A DNA stretch of 64,000 nucleotides from Niastella sp. OAS944 (GTDB lineage: Bacteria; Bacteroidota; Bacteroidia; Chitinophagales; Chitinophagaceae): assembly GCA_024809215.1 (NCBI GenBank), contig JANUBW010000007.1, positions 62,001 through 126,000 of the forward strand, given 5' to 3'. The translations under genes and the position numbers were made by a program. This document shows, piece by piece, positions 55,651 through 64,000 of the stretch; within the stretch, counting starts at the first letter, position 1, and each line of letters begins with the position of its first letter. Under the pieces are notes generated by a model. That model did not search any database. It had not been told where the DNA came from and was given only the letters and a program-made list of their open reading frames with translations.

Positions 55651-56592
55651 ATGTATAATCCACCAGATATACTTTCACTGGCTTACAAACAACCGATCAT
55701 GCAGGATCAGTTGCATATGTTGCAGGAAAAAGAGCAGCAGATGCCTGGTTCGGTTCAATATGCCATTAAAAGATACCGGAAACATCAGCAATGGAATATT
55801 GAGGATACCGGTGTTTTAGTATATCATTACAAAAAGGCAGCGCCGCAGGACAACTATGTGGAGCTTCGTTTTTGTATTGCGGGTAATATGTATTGCAATC
55901 AGAAAGAGGTTGAGTGCGATAATTGTAAACTAAACACATCAAAGGCCTGTGCCGAAAGAGTTGAGAGCATTGATGTAATGAGTTTCCGCTTTTCGGCGGT
56001 GCACCTTTCGCAGTTTGCCAAACCCGGCAAGCTTAAAACTGTTACCGATGAGGTATTGCAGTTTGTACACCCTTCTTCATTTTCAAAGATCCTTCCTTTA
56101 TGCGGCCGCACCCGCCAGGTGCTGGAAGCATTGCTTACACATACCTATACCGATAGCCTCGAGAACATCTATATCAATGCCCAAACCCAGATGTTGTTGT
56201 TATACAGCCTGGAATGTATGCTGGGTGATGATAAAGAGATCGAGTCGTTCCAATGTAAGTTCCTGGCCAATGAAGCCGATCGCGAAAAGATCGTTAAGGC
56301 CCGGGAAATATTACTGCAACACATTGGCGAGCCTATCACCATTAAAGAACTGAGCCGTAAAGTAGCCATCAATGAATGCTATTTGAAAAAAGGCTTTAAG
56401 GAATTATACGGCACTACCATTTTCGATTTTTATCAAAGCCAGCGCATGGAACATGCCAGGTATTTGTTATATGAGAAAGGATTAACCGTAACCGAAGTAT
56501 CTATGATGCTGGGCTACTCTTCAATTTCACATTTCTCTACCGCATTTAAAAAACAAACCGGCCTTAAGCCTTGTGAGCTGTTACTGCATTAA
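55651..56592 (+). CDS. AraC-family regulator with a cysteine cluster
   Basis: 313 residues from ATG 55651. The C-terminal double helix-turn-helix is clear: ITIKELSRKVAINECYLKKGF and LTVTEVSMMLGYSSISHFSTAFKKQTGLKP. The N-terminal sensor part resembles PchR-type regulators of siderophore/heme genes and holds five cysteines in 26 residues (C75, C82, C89, C92, C100; pattern Cx6Cx6Cx2Cx7C), apt for binding iron, heme or a cluster. It stands directly before the broken heme-receptor locus, in the same orientation, so it probably regulated that locus. Confidence 0.88.
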   Translation: MYNPPDILSLAYKQPIMQDQLHMLQEKEQQMPGSVQYAIKRYRKHQQWNIEDTGVLVYHYKKAAPQDNYVELRFCIAGNMYCNQKEVECDNCKLNTSKACAERVESIDVMSFRFSAVHLSQFAKPGKLKTVTDEVLQFVHPSSFSKILPLCGRTRQVLEALLTHTYTDSLENIYINAQTQMLLLYSLECMLGDDKEIESFQCKFLANEADREKIVKAREILLQHIGEPITIKELSRKVAINECYLKKGFKELYGTTIFDFYQSQRMEHARYLLYEKGLTVTEVSMMLGYSSISHFSTAFKKQTGLKPCELLLH

Positions 56593-56593
56593 A

Positions 56594-56610
56594 TACAGCT
56601 GAAAGCTGTA
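56594..56610 (+). terminator. Possible araC terminator hairpin
   Basis: TACAGC/GCTGTA around a five-base loop directly after the stop codon; no T-run, so weak. Confidence 0.4.
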
Positions 56611-56720
56611 AGCCTAAAGCTTAAAGCAAATACAGCTTTGCTCTATGTGCCGTAGCGGAACGTAGCGAGTTACGAATTGCAAATAACTTAAAACTGAGAA
56701 CTAAGAACTGTTTTTCCTTT

Positions 56721-56815
56721 ATCAACATTATCACCTCTATCACCTTTTCAACTCCTTGTTAACTCGTCAACTGCATTCCATTATCACATTAGCAAATTAT
56801 CACATTAGCTAATTA
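56721..56815 (-). repeat. Dispersed modular repeat, copy in reverse orientation
   Basis: Read on the minus strand: AATGTGATAATTTGCTAATG, then GATAATGGAATGCAG, then GACGAGTTAACAAGGAGTTG, then AAAAGGTGATAGAGGTG, i.e. the same order of modules as at 5047-5175. Lies between the AraC gene and the receptor remnant. Confidence 0.75.
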
Positions 56816-56884
56816 GCCTTTCACCTTTCCCGATCGCGTAAATCAATTTCCTCTTTTTGTAACTATCAGCCAGCAATAGTTGAA

Positions 56885-56892
56885 TAGTTTTG
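56885..56892 (+). promoter_or_regulatory. -7 box (TAGTTTTG) of the receptor remnant
   Basis: TAGTTTTG matches TAnnTTTG and lies 75 bases before the ATG at 56968. The promoter thus survives although the gene is broken. Confidence 0.5.
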
Positions 56893-56967
56893 TATCCTCC
56901 ACATTACGGCAGGCCGAAACGCCCGCTTTTCCTGTATTTATTTAAACTTATTATTCAACAGTACAAT

Positions 56968-57156
56968 ATGCTGAAACAGCTATATTATATTGTACCAGCA
57001 ATGCTTTGCTGCTACTTCAACGCAGCGGCTCAAAAAACCGAACGGGATACTGCTTCCCGCGAGTCCTTGAATGAAGTGGTGGTAACGGCTACCCGTACTC
57101 CGCGCTCGGTAAGCGATATTCCTGTGCCGGTAATGGTAATAGGGCAAAGTATTTGA
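56968..57156 (+). pseudogene. 5' remnant of a TonB-dependent (heme?) receptor
   Basis: From ATG 56968 the frame gives a signal peptide (LKQLYYIVPAMLCCYFNAAAQ) and the start of a TonB-dependent receptor: SLNEVVVTATRTPRSVSDIPVPVMVIGQ, the TonB box and first plug strand. It ends at TGA 57154-57156, after about 62 residues instead of the usual 600-800. An upstream start at 56890 would lie on the promoter and is not used. The sequence runs without gap into the coding sequence of hmuS in another frame, so the plug and the barrel were lost by deletion. Receptor identity as heme transporter is inferred from the hmuS partner. Confidence 0.85.
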
Positions 57157-57934
57157 GAAAGTAGGCATCAATAGCCGCCATGTTGGTGTAGTGGTTGGTG
57201 AAGATATTGATATGCGTATGTTCTTCGAGCGTTGGGCATTTGCCTTTGCTGTATTCGATAATGAACAAGCAGCTTTTAATAAATCAATTCAGGTGTTCGA
57301 TCACCAGGGTACTGCTATTGTAAAAGTATTTTTACAGGAGAAAAGCGATCACCACGCATTTGAAGCACTGGTGCGGGAGTTTGAAGACTCGTTACAGCTA
57401 CCGGTGCTGCCCATTCGTGCTGCCGACCCGGCGCCTGTTTATAATGATGACCTGGTTGATGTACATGCTTTTCGTAATGACTGGAACGGGCTTAAGGATA
57501 CGCATGACTTCTTTCCTATGCTTAAAAAGCATAATGTATCGCGGCTGCATGCCTTGCGTATTGCCGGCGATTTTGCTCGCCCCGTTGCTAACGACCAGGT
57601 AAAGCTGCTGTTGCAAACAGCCGCTGATAAAGATGTAGAAATAATGGTATTTGTAAGTAACCATGGCAACATACAAATACATACCGGCCTGGTAAAAAAG
57701 ATAGTTGAAATACCCGGATGGATAAATGTTATGGATGCGGCGTTTAACCTGCACCTTAAGCTGGATGATATTGCCAGCACCTGGGTGGTTAAAAAGCCAA
57801 CAACCGATGGCATGGTGCATTCGCTCGAAATATTTGATGCCAGGGGTAATATGGTGGTGCAGTTCTTTGGTAAAAGAAAACCAGGAAGCGCTGAATTACC
57901 GGCATGGACTGAACTTGTAACAGGATTGCAATAG
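57143..57934 (+). pseudogene. hmuS: 3' part of hemin-degrading factor HmuS/HemS
   Basis: Translating from 57143 gives GKVFEKVGINSRHVGVVVGEDIDMRMFF..., the middle of a HemS/HmuS/ChuS-type protein, then the second half through VMVFVSNHGNIQIHTGLV, WINVMDAAFNLHLKLDDIASTWVVKKPT and HSLEIFDARGNMVVQFFGKRKPG to a normal stop. About the first third (roughly 100 of 340 residues) is missing; the frame is closed by TAG at 57140 and joins receptor sequence. Family members bind or degrade heme. Internal starts (GTG 57191, ATG 57212) could still produce a protein of about 240 residues, so it may not be silent. Confidence 0.85.
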
Positions 57935-58098
57935 CAATTACCTGTTTCCGTAATGTGGAAAAGGTGCGGCCCTGATCTCAGGGCTGCACTAAAAATATTT
58001 TTCTTTTTGCGTAAACTATATTCCCGATAGTATAACGATCTTTTGCCTGTTAATGGGATTTTTACAAATTAACAGGCGCGGTTAGCGCTTTTAACCGT

Positions 58099-59262
58099 AT
58101 GAGAATTAAAAAGATTATTGGAAAAGTTCATTTGTGGCTGGGTTTCACTTCAGGCATCATTGTATTTGTTATTGCGTTAACCGGTTGTTTGTATGCCTTT
58201 CAGGCCGAGATAACCAATTTAACCCAATCCTCCTTTCGAAATGTAGCCCCACTTGATTTTAACCTTCGGCTACCCCCTACGAAAATTAAAGCAATAGCAG
58301 AAAAAGCATTACCCGGCAAACATTTGCACAGTGTGCAATACGGGCTTGCTGCTGATGCTGCAATTGCAACTTTTTACAGCTTCACAGAAACAGAGAACTA
58401 TTATTATGAAGTATTTATAAATCCCAACGATGGCCAGGTTTTGAAGGTAAAGAATATGGACCGCGATTTTTTCAGGGTCATGTTGATGGGGCATTATTAT
58501 TTATGGTTACCACCTGCCATTGGGCAACCCATTACAATTTTGGCTACCATAGTATTTGTGGTAATGATGATCACCGGGCTTATACTTTGGTGGCCAAGAA
58601 ATAAAGCAGCTGCCAAACAACGGTTCTCCATAAAATGGAGTGCTGCCTGGCGCCGCAAAAATTACGATCTGCACAATGTGCTGGGATTTTATATGACGTG
58701 GATAGCGATCATTATGGCCATTACCGGATTGATCTTTGGCTGGCAACTATTGGCAAATGTTATTTACAAAGGAGTGGGTGGTAAAAAATCGCTCACTTAT
58801 GTAGAGCCTTTGTCAGATACTACGAAAGCATATCTTACAACTTACGCTCTTCCATACCCAGTGGGTACAACGGGAGGCCACGGGCCGGTTGACCGGTTAT
58901 GGGTGCGTATGCAACAAGAGCATAAGGATGCTGAGACAATTGAAATGCATTTTCCTTCAAATGATTCAGCTTCCATTGAAGTTGCTGTAAATACCGATGC
59001 CGATACGTATTGGAGAACAGATTATCGCTTTTTTGATCAATATACCATGAAGGAATTGCCGGTTGATCATATTTACGGCCGTTTTAAAGATGCCAAAGGG
59101 GCCGATAAGTTGTTACGAATGAATTACGATATACACACAGGCGCCATTTGGGGCCTGGCCGGAAAGATACTGGCTTTTTTTGCTTCACTCATCGCCGCCA
59201 GTTTGCCTGTAACAGGTTTTATGATCTGGTGGGGTAGAAGAAAGAAAAAGCCCTCCCGGTGA
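58099..59262 (+). CDS. PepSY-domain membrane protein
   Basis: 387 residues of the PepSY-associated TM family. Four or more membrane segments: FTSGIIVFVIALTGCLYAF (about 18-36), ITILATIVFVVMMITGLILWWP (150-171), VLGFYMTWIAIIMAITGLIFGW (198-219) and a C-terminal LAFFASLIAASLPVTGFMIWWG. PepSY-type regions lie in the periplasmic parts, e.g. EVFINPNDGQVLKVKNMDRDFF. Such proteins are often encoded with siderophore or heme receptors and may reduce iron at the membrane; that fits the neighbouring hmuS remnant. Apparently intact. Confidence 0.88.
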   Translation: MRIKKIIGKVHLWLGFTSGIIVFVIALTGCLYAFQAEITNLTQSSFRNVAPLDFNLRLPPTKIKAIAEKALPGKHLHSVQYGLAADAAIATFYSFTETENYYYEVFINPNDGQVLKVKNMDRDFFRVMLMGHYYLWLPPAIGQPITILATIVFVVMMITGLILWWPRNKAAAKQRFSIKWSAAWRRKNYDLHNVLGFYMTWIAIIMAITGLIFGWQLLANVIYKGVGGKKSLTYVEPLSDTTKAYLTTYALPYPVGTTGGHGPVDRLWVRMQQEHKDAETIEMHFPSNDSASIEVAVNTDADTYWRTDYRFFDQYTMKELPVDHIYGRFKDAKGADKLLRMNYDIHTGAIWGLAGKILAFFASLIAASLPVTGFMIWWGRRKKKPSR

Positions 59263-59310
59263 GGGGAAGGCTGTACTAATCAAATACCATTAACCATTAA
59301 ACCTTATCCT

Positions 59311-59364
59311 ATGAAAACACAAAGATACATATAAATTGCTTCATATGTATCTTTGTGTTTTCAT
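59311..59364. repeat. Perfect 22-bp hairpin between convergent genes
   Basis: Positions 59311-59332 and 59343-59364 are perfect reverse complements around a ten-base loop. The left arm begins with an ATG that opens a seven-codon frame (MKTQRYI) preceded by AACCATTAAACCTTATCC. A weaker AGCC/GGCT hairpin overlaps the pepSY stop (59249-59272). Confidence 0.7.
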
Positions 59365-59415
59365 TTTGCAATCTGTTAACGACATTATACTACCTACACA
59401 GTTTTCCACCTCGAG

Positions 59416-60606
59416 TTAAATTTTAAGTCTGATCCGCCATTTCTCCAGTAAACCCGTCAGCAGAATGATCAGCAGCGCAAATACAAGCGATTTCAGCAGA
59501 CCCACAAATCCATTTAATAAGAATACAGGGAAACTTATACCAATAAGTACATATAGGGGGTACACAATATAAGGAAGTAAATAGGCGGTAAGCGTGCTGG
59601 TGCCGGCCGGTTTTATTATGGCAAACCAGTTTTGTTTGTGTTTACGGTCAACCAGCCAAATAAGTGCGGTAAAAAACAAAATACTAATACCGGTACAGAT
59701 CATTACCCACGAAGGCGTAGCCCTTATTTTTGAAATTCCGCCCAATGGCCTTACAGCAAAGCCGCCGGCTAACATCACTACACCAAAAACAAGTAGTATA
59801 ATAAAGCAGCTATTGTACCTGCCTTTTTCTGCCAGCGAAGAATATAATACTGCTGTAACTATACCCGCCATGGTAAGAGCTGGGGAAGAACCGTCGCCGG
59901 TGATCCAGATGTAAGGGCGTACAGGCTGCAGCCAATGCAGCCAGCCTGCATGTGCAGCAATGTTGAATAATGTAAAGAATACAAGCGCGCCTATCAACAA
60001 GGGCAGTTTTCCTTTTGTAAACAGGAACACTAATGATGATAGCAGGTACGACCAGCCGATGAGTCCAAGTATGCCCCACCAGTGTTTTTGTAACCAAACA
60101 GTATTACCCGTTTCGCCGCCTTTGTATACTATGGCTAAAAAAGCCAGTAATGCTATACCGGCGCCTTGTAATAAATATCTTTTTTGTTTTGATAATGTGG
60201 GTGAATAATCGAGCCAGATAAGAAAGAAGCTGATGGTTAACAGTATTTCCCAAATGGTTTTGGGCAGCAAAGCTGCTTCGCTATTATAACTTTCGAGGTT
60301 TACATGAAACAGGCCCATCACCAGTAATGCGAGCGAACGCACTAATATATGACCCAGGATATTTGTTTGCGAAGCGCCTTTCGACCAGCGGTTGCCAATG
60401 GCAAAGGGAATAGAAAGCCCAACAATAAAAAGGAAAGCGGGGAAAACAACATCGGCCAAACCCATTCCATCTTCAGCAGCTTCGGTATGTTCGAGCCATT
60501 GGGGAATATTGGTCAATGACCAAAGGTCATTTACAAAGATCATCAGGAACATGGTAAGGGCTCTGAATACATCTATGGATGCAAGTCGTTGTTTGAATGA
60601 GGGCAT
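59416..60606 (-). CDS. HGSNAT-like (DUF5009) membrane acyltransferase
   Basis: 396 residues with about ten membrane helices. The opening KQRLASIDVFRALTMFLMIFVNDLW and GLADVVFPAFLFIVGLSIPFAIGNR are characteristic of the heparan-alpha-glucosaminide N-acetyltransferase family, in which an acyl group is passed across the membrane to a sugar. In Bacteroidota the acceptor is probably a cell-surface or periplasmic glycan; this is inferred. A single gene, separated from hemL by a terminator. Confidence 0.85.
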   Translation of the reverse strand: MPSFKQRLASIDVFRALTMFLMIFVNDLWSLTNIPQWLEHTEAAEDGMGLADVVFPAFLFIVGLSIPFAIGNRWSKGASQTNILGHILVRSLALLVMGLFHVNLESYNSEAALLPKTIWEILLTISFFLIWLDYSPTLSKQKRYLLQGAGIALLAFLAIVYKGGETGNTVWLQKHWWGILGLIGWSYLLSSLVFLFTKGKLPLLIGALVFFTLFNIAAHAGWLHWLQPVRPYIWITGDGSSPALTMAGIVTAVLYSSLAEKGRYNSCFIILLVFGVVMLAGGFAVRPLGGISKIRATPSWVMICTGISILFFTALIWLVDRKHKQNWFAIIKPAGTSTLTAYLLPYIVYPLYVLIGISFPVFLLNGFVGLLKSLVFALLIILLTGLLEKWRIRLKI

Positions 60607-60623
60607 AGCTTAGGTCTGTTAAA

Positions 60624-60651
60624 TAAAAAAAGCCGTTCACGGGGAACGGCT
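60624..60651 (-). terminator. Terminator of the hemFBL unit
   Basis: AGCCGTTC/GAACGGCT stem (60631-60638/60644-60651), followed on the minus strand by seven T. Confidence 0.88.
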
Positions 60652-60739
60652 AATATCGGGCATTGTGTTGTAAATTGAAAGTACCGGAATATCAGGCTTA
60701 CTAATTAGCCAGAATCATTTACTAACAGTATTGCTTATT

Positions 60740-62026
60740 TTATAATATTTCCTGCAGGCTTTCTTTTGTTGCCTGAATGGTAACATCTATATCTTCTTTT
60801 GTTAATGCATTACACAGGAACCAGGTTTCAAATGCCGATGGTGGTAAATACACACCACGTTTAAGCATGGCATGAAAGTACTTTTTGAACAATTCATTGT
60901 TTGCCGATGCTGCCGTTGCAAAATTGATAACGGGATGATCGCTAAAGTGAACGCTGATCATTGAGCCCAATTGATTAATAACATAAGGTGTGCCACTGGC
61001 TTTCAATACCTCGTTCAATCCTTTGTGCAAATAGCTGGTCATTTCATCCAACTGTTTATAGATAGCAGCGTTTTCTTTTAGCGTTTTCAGCATTACGTAT
61101 CCGGCTATCATGGCAAGCGGGTTGCCACTTAACGTACCCGCCTGGTAAACATTACCCAGTGGAGAAATGTGTTGCATGATCTCTTTCTTACCGCCAAAAG
61201 CGCCAACAGGCATACCGCCACCAATTACTTTACCGTAGGTAACCAGGTCGGCCTTTATATTTAAACGTTCCTGTGCACCGCCCTGCGCCAGTCTGAAACC
61301 AGTCATTACTTCATCCATGATGAATACAATGCCCTGCATGTCGCAGATGGCGCGTAACCCTTCCAGGAAACCGGGTTGTGGAATAATGCAACCCATATTA
61401 CCGGCAACGGGTTCTATAATAATAGCGGCTATTTCTCCATGGTGTTCTGCTACCAGTTGCTTAACGGCATCGAGGTCATTATAAGCACAGGTCAATGTAT
61501 CATTAGCTACACCGGCTGTTACACCTGGTACTGTTTGAATATTGAAGGTGGCTACACCGCTGCCTGCTTTTACCAGAAAGGAGTCGGCATGACCATGATA
61601 ACAACCTTCAAACTTGATGATCTTATTGTGGCCGGTAAAACCTCTTGCCAGCCTGATGGCACTCATGCAGGCCTCGGTACCACTGCTAACCATACGAACA
61701 AGATCAACATTGGGCACCATGCTTATGATAAGCTCAGCCATTTCGATCTCTAACTCTGTTGGTGCGCCAAAAGAGGTTGAATATTGTGCAGTTTCCTGTA
61801 TGGCCTTTACTACTGGTTCATAAGCATGACCGAGGATCATGGGCCCCCAGGAGTTGATGTAATCAATAAAGCGATTGCCATCGGCATCGTACATATAAGC
61901 GCCTTTGGCCGATTTCATAAATACCGGCGTTCCGCCCACACTTTTAAAAGCGCGTACGGGAGAGTTTACGCCACCGGGAATACTTTGTTGCGCCCGGTTG
62001 AATAAGTTGATGCTTTTTTCAAACAT
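60740..62026 (-). CDS. hemL: Glutamate-1-semialdehyde 2,1-aminomutase
   Basis: PLP enzyme that converts glutamate-1-semialdehyde to 5-aminolevulinate in the C5 pathway of tetrapyrrole synthesis. Family marks: [70 protein letters not shown], and the PLP lysine K266 in [17 protein letters not shown]. 428 residues. Last gene of the hemF-hemB-hemL run (17 bases after hemB), closed by a terminator. Confidence 0.97.
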   Translation of the reverse strand: MFEKSINLFNRAQQSIPGGVNSPVRAFKSVGGTPVFMKSAKGAYMYDADGNRFIDYINSWGPMILGHAYEPVVKAIQETAQYSTSFGAPTELEIEMAELIISMVPNVDLVRMVSSGTEACMSAIRLARGFTGHNKIIKFEGCYHGHADSFLVKAGSGVATFNIQTVPGVTAGVANDTLTCAYNDLDAVKQLVAEHHGEIAAIIIEPVAGNMGCIIPQPGFLEGLRAICDMQGIVFIMDEVMTGFRLAQGGAQERLNIKADLVTYGKVIGGGMPVGAFGGKKEIMQHISPLGNVYQAGTLSGNPLAMIAGYVMLKTLKENAAIYKQLDEMTSYLHKGLNEVLKASGTPYVINQLGSMISVHFSDHPVINFATAASANNELFKKYFHAMLKRGVYLPPSAFETWFLCNALTKEDIDVTIQATKESLQEIL

Positions 62027-62043
62027 ATGACTGGTGAATGGAG

Positions 62044-63018
62044 TTAGCTAATTAATTTAACTGCGTCTTTTGCAAAATAAGTAGCAATAAGATCGGCGCC
62101 GGCTCTTTTAATGGCAGTGAGTGTTTCAAGAATGGCTTTGTTCTCATCTATCCAACCCATTTTAGCAGCGGCTTTTATCATGGCATATTCACCACTGATA
62201 TTATAAGCGCTAACCGGAACCGATACGGCATTCTTCACTTCCCTGATGATATCGAGATAAGCAAGTGCAGGTTTTACCATTACAATATCGGCGCCCTCTT
62301 CAACATCCATCAGTGTTTCTTTAACGGCCTCAATGCGATTGCTGTAATCCATTTGATAGGTTTTCTTATCGCCAAAACCGGGGGCGCTGTCCAGCGCATC
62401 GCGGAAGGGGCCATAAAAGCAGGATGCATACTTGGCGCTATAGCTCATGATGCCGGTCTTGTTAAGTCCGTTTTCTTCCAGTGCTTCGCGAATGGCGGCA
62501 ATACGGCCATCCATCATATCGCTGGGGGCAACAAAATCGGCGCCGGCCTGTGCATGGCTAACACTCATTTGCGCCAGCACTTCAACAGTAGCGTCGTTTA
62601 CAATTTCAGAACCTTCTACAATGCCATCGTGGCCATAAGAAGAAAAGGGGTCAAGTGCTACATCGGTCATCACCAGCATATCGGGACAAGCATCTTTAAT
62701 AGCGCGAATGCTACGTTGCATTAAACCATTTGGGTTTACTGCTTCGGTACCCTTATTGTCTTTCAGTTCATCTTTACTTTTTACAAACAGCAATATGCTC
62801 TTGATACCCATGTTCCACAGTTCTTTCACTTCTTTTATGGTATTATCGAGGCTCATACGATAATAGCCGGGCATAGATGCTATTTCTTCTTTATAGTTTT
62901 CGCCTTCATTGATGAACAGCGGTACTATAAAGTCATTTGGGGTTAATATAGTCTCAGCCACCATGCTTCTGATCGCCGGCGACTGGCGTAATATGCGGTT
63001 TCTTCTTTGTAAATACAT
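62044..63018 (-). CDS. hemB: Delta-aminolevulinic acid dehydratase (porphobilinogen synthase)
   Basis: Condenses two 5-aminolevulinate molecules to porphobilinogen. Start taken at the ATG at 63018 ([19 protein letters not shown]); the frame is open 14 codons further up, but that would overlap hemF and add nothing conserved. Active-site lysines lie in [18 protein letters not shown] and [15 protein letters not shown]. The metal site reads [15 protein letters not shown], so the cysteines of zinc enzymes are replaced by Ala/Asp and a magnesium-type enzyme is expected. 324 residues. Confidence 0.96.
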   Translation of the reverse strand: MYLQRRNRILRQSPAIRSMVAETILTPNDFIVPLFINEGENYKEEIASMPGYYRMSLDNTIKEVKELWNMGIKSILLFVKSKDELKDNKGTEAVNPNGLMQRSIRAIKDACPDMLVMTDVALDPFSSYGHDGIVEGSEIVNDATVEVLAQMSVSHAQAGADFVAPSDMMDGRIAAIREALEENGLNKTGIMSYSAKYASCFYGPFRDALDSAPGFGDKKTYQMDYSNRIEAVKETLMDVEEGADIVMVKPALAYLDIIREVKNAVSVPVSAYNISGEYAMIKAAAKMGWIDENKAILETLTAIKRAGADLIATYFAKDAVKLIS

Positions 63019-63046
63019 ATCTAAGTAGTTTCTGTTTTTGTAATAT

Positions 63047-63967
63047 CTACACCCAATCAACCGGGTTCAAAGTAGCCTGCCACAATTTATCTTCTTCACT
63101 GCCTGGCTGGGGTTGATAATTATATTCGAACCTTACAGTTGGCGGCAGGCTCATCAAAATGCTTTCCGTTCTGCCATTTGTTTTTAAGCCAAACAAAGTT
63201 CCCCGGTCGTGCACCAGGTTAAATTCAACATAACGGCCGCGACGGATCTCCTGCCAGTGCTTGTGTTGATCGGTATATGGGGTGTTCTTTCTTTTTTGAA
63301 CAATGGGCAGGTATGCCGTAATAAAAGCATCGCCACATGTTTTGCCAAAATTGAACCAGAACTGTACATCTTTTTCTGCAGAAGGTCGTTGATGATCATA
63401 AAATATACCACCAATACCACGACGCTCTTTATTGCGGTGCCAGTTTACAAAGTAATTATCGCATTCTTTTTTGAATGCAGGAAAGAAGCCGGCGTCAAAA
63501 GCGTCACAGGCATTCTTATACGTTTGATGAAAATGCCTTGCATCTTCTTCAAACAAATAATAGGGCGTAAGATCGGTGCCGCCGCCAAACCATCTATCGG
63601 CTGCTTCGTTTTCATTCTCGCCATACACTTCAAACATTCTATAATTACAATGCACAGTTGGTACAAACGGATTTACCGGATGCAGTACCAGCGACAGCCC
63701 GCAGGCGAACCAGTTTTTGCCATTTATCTTTAACTGGTTGCGCATGGTATCGGTTACTTCACCAAATACCACCGAAGTATTTACACCGCCTTTTTCAAAT
63801 ACATTTCCATTGGCAATTACACGGGTTTTACCACCGCCGCCTTCGGGGCGTTGCCATTGGTCTTCTTTAAAAGTAGCCTTGCCGTCTTCTTTTTCCAATG
63901 CAGCACATATGCGGTCCTGCAGGCCATGTATATAGTTAATCCAGTCTTGTTTGATGCTCATGTTCAT
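63047..63967 (-). CDS. hemF: Oxygen-dependent coproporphyrinogen III oxidase
   Basis: Aerobic enzyme that decarboxylates coproporphyrinogen III to protoporphyrinogen IX. Conserved stretches: EDQWQRPEGGGGKTRVIANG, EKGGVNTSVVFGEV, LVLHPVNPFVPTVHCNYR, WFGGGTDLTPYYLFEEDARHFH, RRGIGGIFYD, GRYVEFNLVHDRGT and GLKTNGRTESILMSLPP. 306 residues; either the first or third codon ATG can start. First gene of the hemF-hemB-hemL run and the last gene in the window; the remaining 33 bases hold nothing recognisable. Confidence 0.97.
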   Translation of the reverse strand: MNMSIKQDWINYIHGLQDRICAALEKEDGKATFKEDQWQRPEGGGGKTRVIANGNVFEKGGVNTSVVFGEVTDTMRNQLKINGKNWFACGLSLVLHPVNPFVPTVHCNYRMFEVYGENENEAADRWFGGGTDLTPYYLFEEDARHFHQTYKNACDAFDAGFFPAFKKECDNYFVNWHRNKERRGIGGIFYDHQRPSAEKDVQFWFNFGKTCGDAFITAYLPIVQKRKNTPYTDQHKHWQEIRRGRYVEFNLVHDRGTLFGLKTNGRTESILMSLPPTVRFEYNYQPQPGSEEDKLWQATLNPVDWV

Positions 63968-64000
63968 GTATAGTGAGTGATCAATCTAAGTCGGCAATCG

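Noticed and set aside
56890-57156. Receptor remnant starting at 56890
   Set aside because: The upstream codons overlap the -7 box at 56885-56892, and the added residues precede a complete signal peptide; ATG 56968 is the credible start.

Overview
The window looks like chromosomal DNA of a Bacteroidota bacterium, most likely Chitinophagaceae (Niastella/Chitinophaga-like). The evidence is three SusC/SusD pairs, the type IX secretion protein PorZ with a C-terminal sorting domain, Bacteroidota-type promoter boxes (TAnnTTTG) before many genes, frequent GTG/TTG starts, and DUF1501/DUF1800 and LUD-domain neighbours. The family level is inference. No tRNA, rRNA, CRISPR array, prophage or insertion sequence was recognised.

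Layout. 1-7.0 kb: birA (minus), then rsfS, ftsH, a LUD-domain protein, a GGCT-like protein, LpxH and a secreted propeller-like protein (plus). 7.1-12.4 kb: MscS channel, a secreted lipocalin-like protein and a MerR regulator (minus), gyrB and a small conserved protein. 12.4-18.8 kb (minus): a DUF1800/DUF1501 pair, three tandem outer-membrane barrel paralogues, serS. 18.9-22.6 kb (plus): a small conserved protein, a cyclophilin, gcvH, an ECF sigma/anti-sigma pair, a VanZ-like protein. 23.3-28.9 kb: prfA, an amidohydrolase, recO and porZ. 29.3-47.3 kb: an MMPL/RND exporter and three SusC/SusD units with no visible carbohydrate enzyme. 47.3-54 kb (minus): TlpA-like thioredoxin, gatB, a periplasmic PDZ protein, alaS. 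54.1-59.3 kb (plus): an M23 peptidase, an AraC regulator with a cysteine cluster, a broken heme-uptake locus (5' end of a TonB-dependent receptor joined to the 3' part of hmuS), and a PepSY membrane protein. 59.4-64 kb (minus): an HGSNAT-like membrane acyltransferase and the heme biosynthesis cluster hemF-hemB-hemL.

Most genes are housekeeping. The unexpected material lies between genes. Three intergenic stretches (about 61-369, 8206-8420 and 55178-55335) are arrays of successive short palindromes with unrelated arm sequences. The last two have centres roughly 40 bp apart, and several of their hairpins carry an ATGGCnAT core in the loop. A second, modular dispersed repeat (CTAATGTGATAAT-type words) recurs at six or more sites in both orientations; it forms inverted repeats, one apparent terminator, and sits against two promoters. 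A third peculiarity is a two-stem leader directly before a 17-codon reading frame.

The heme story is coherent. The AraC regulator, the receptor/hmuS remnant and the PepSY protein look like a former heme or iron acquisition locus collapsed by a deletion, while de novo heme synthesis genes stand nearby and intact. All functional calls rest on motifs read by eye; no database search was possible.
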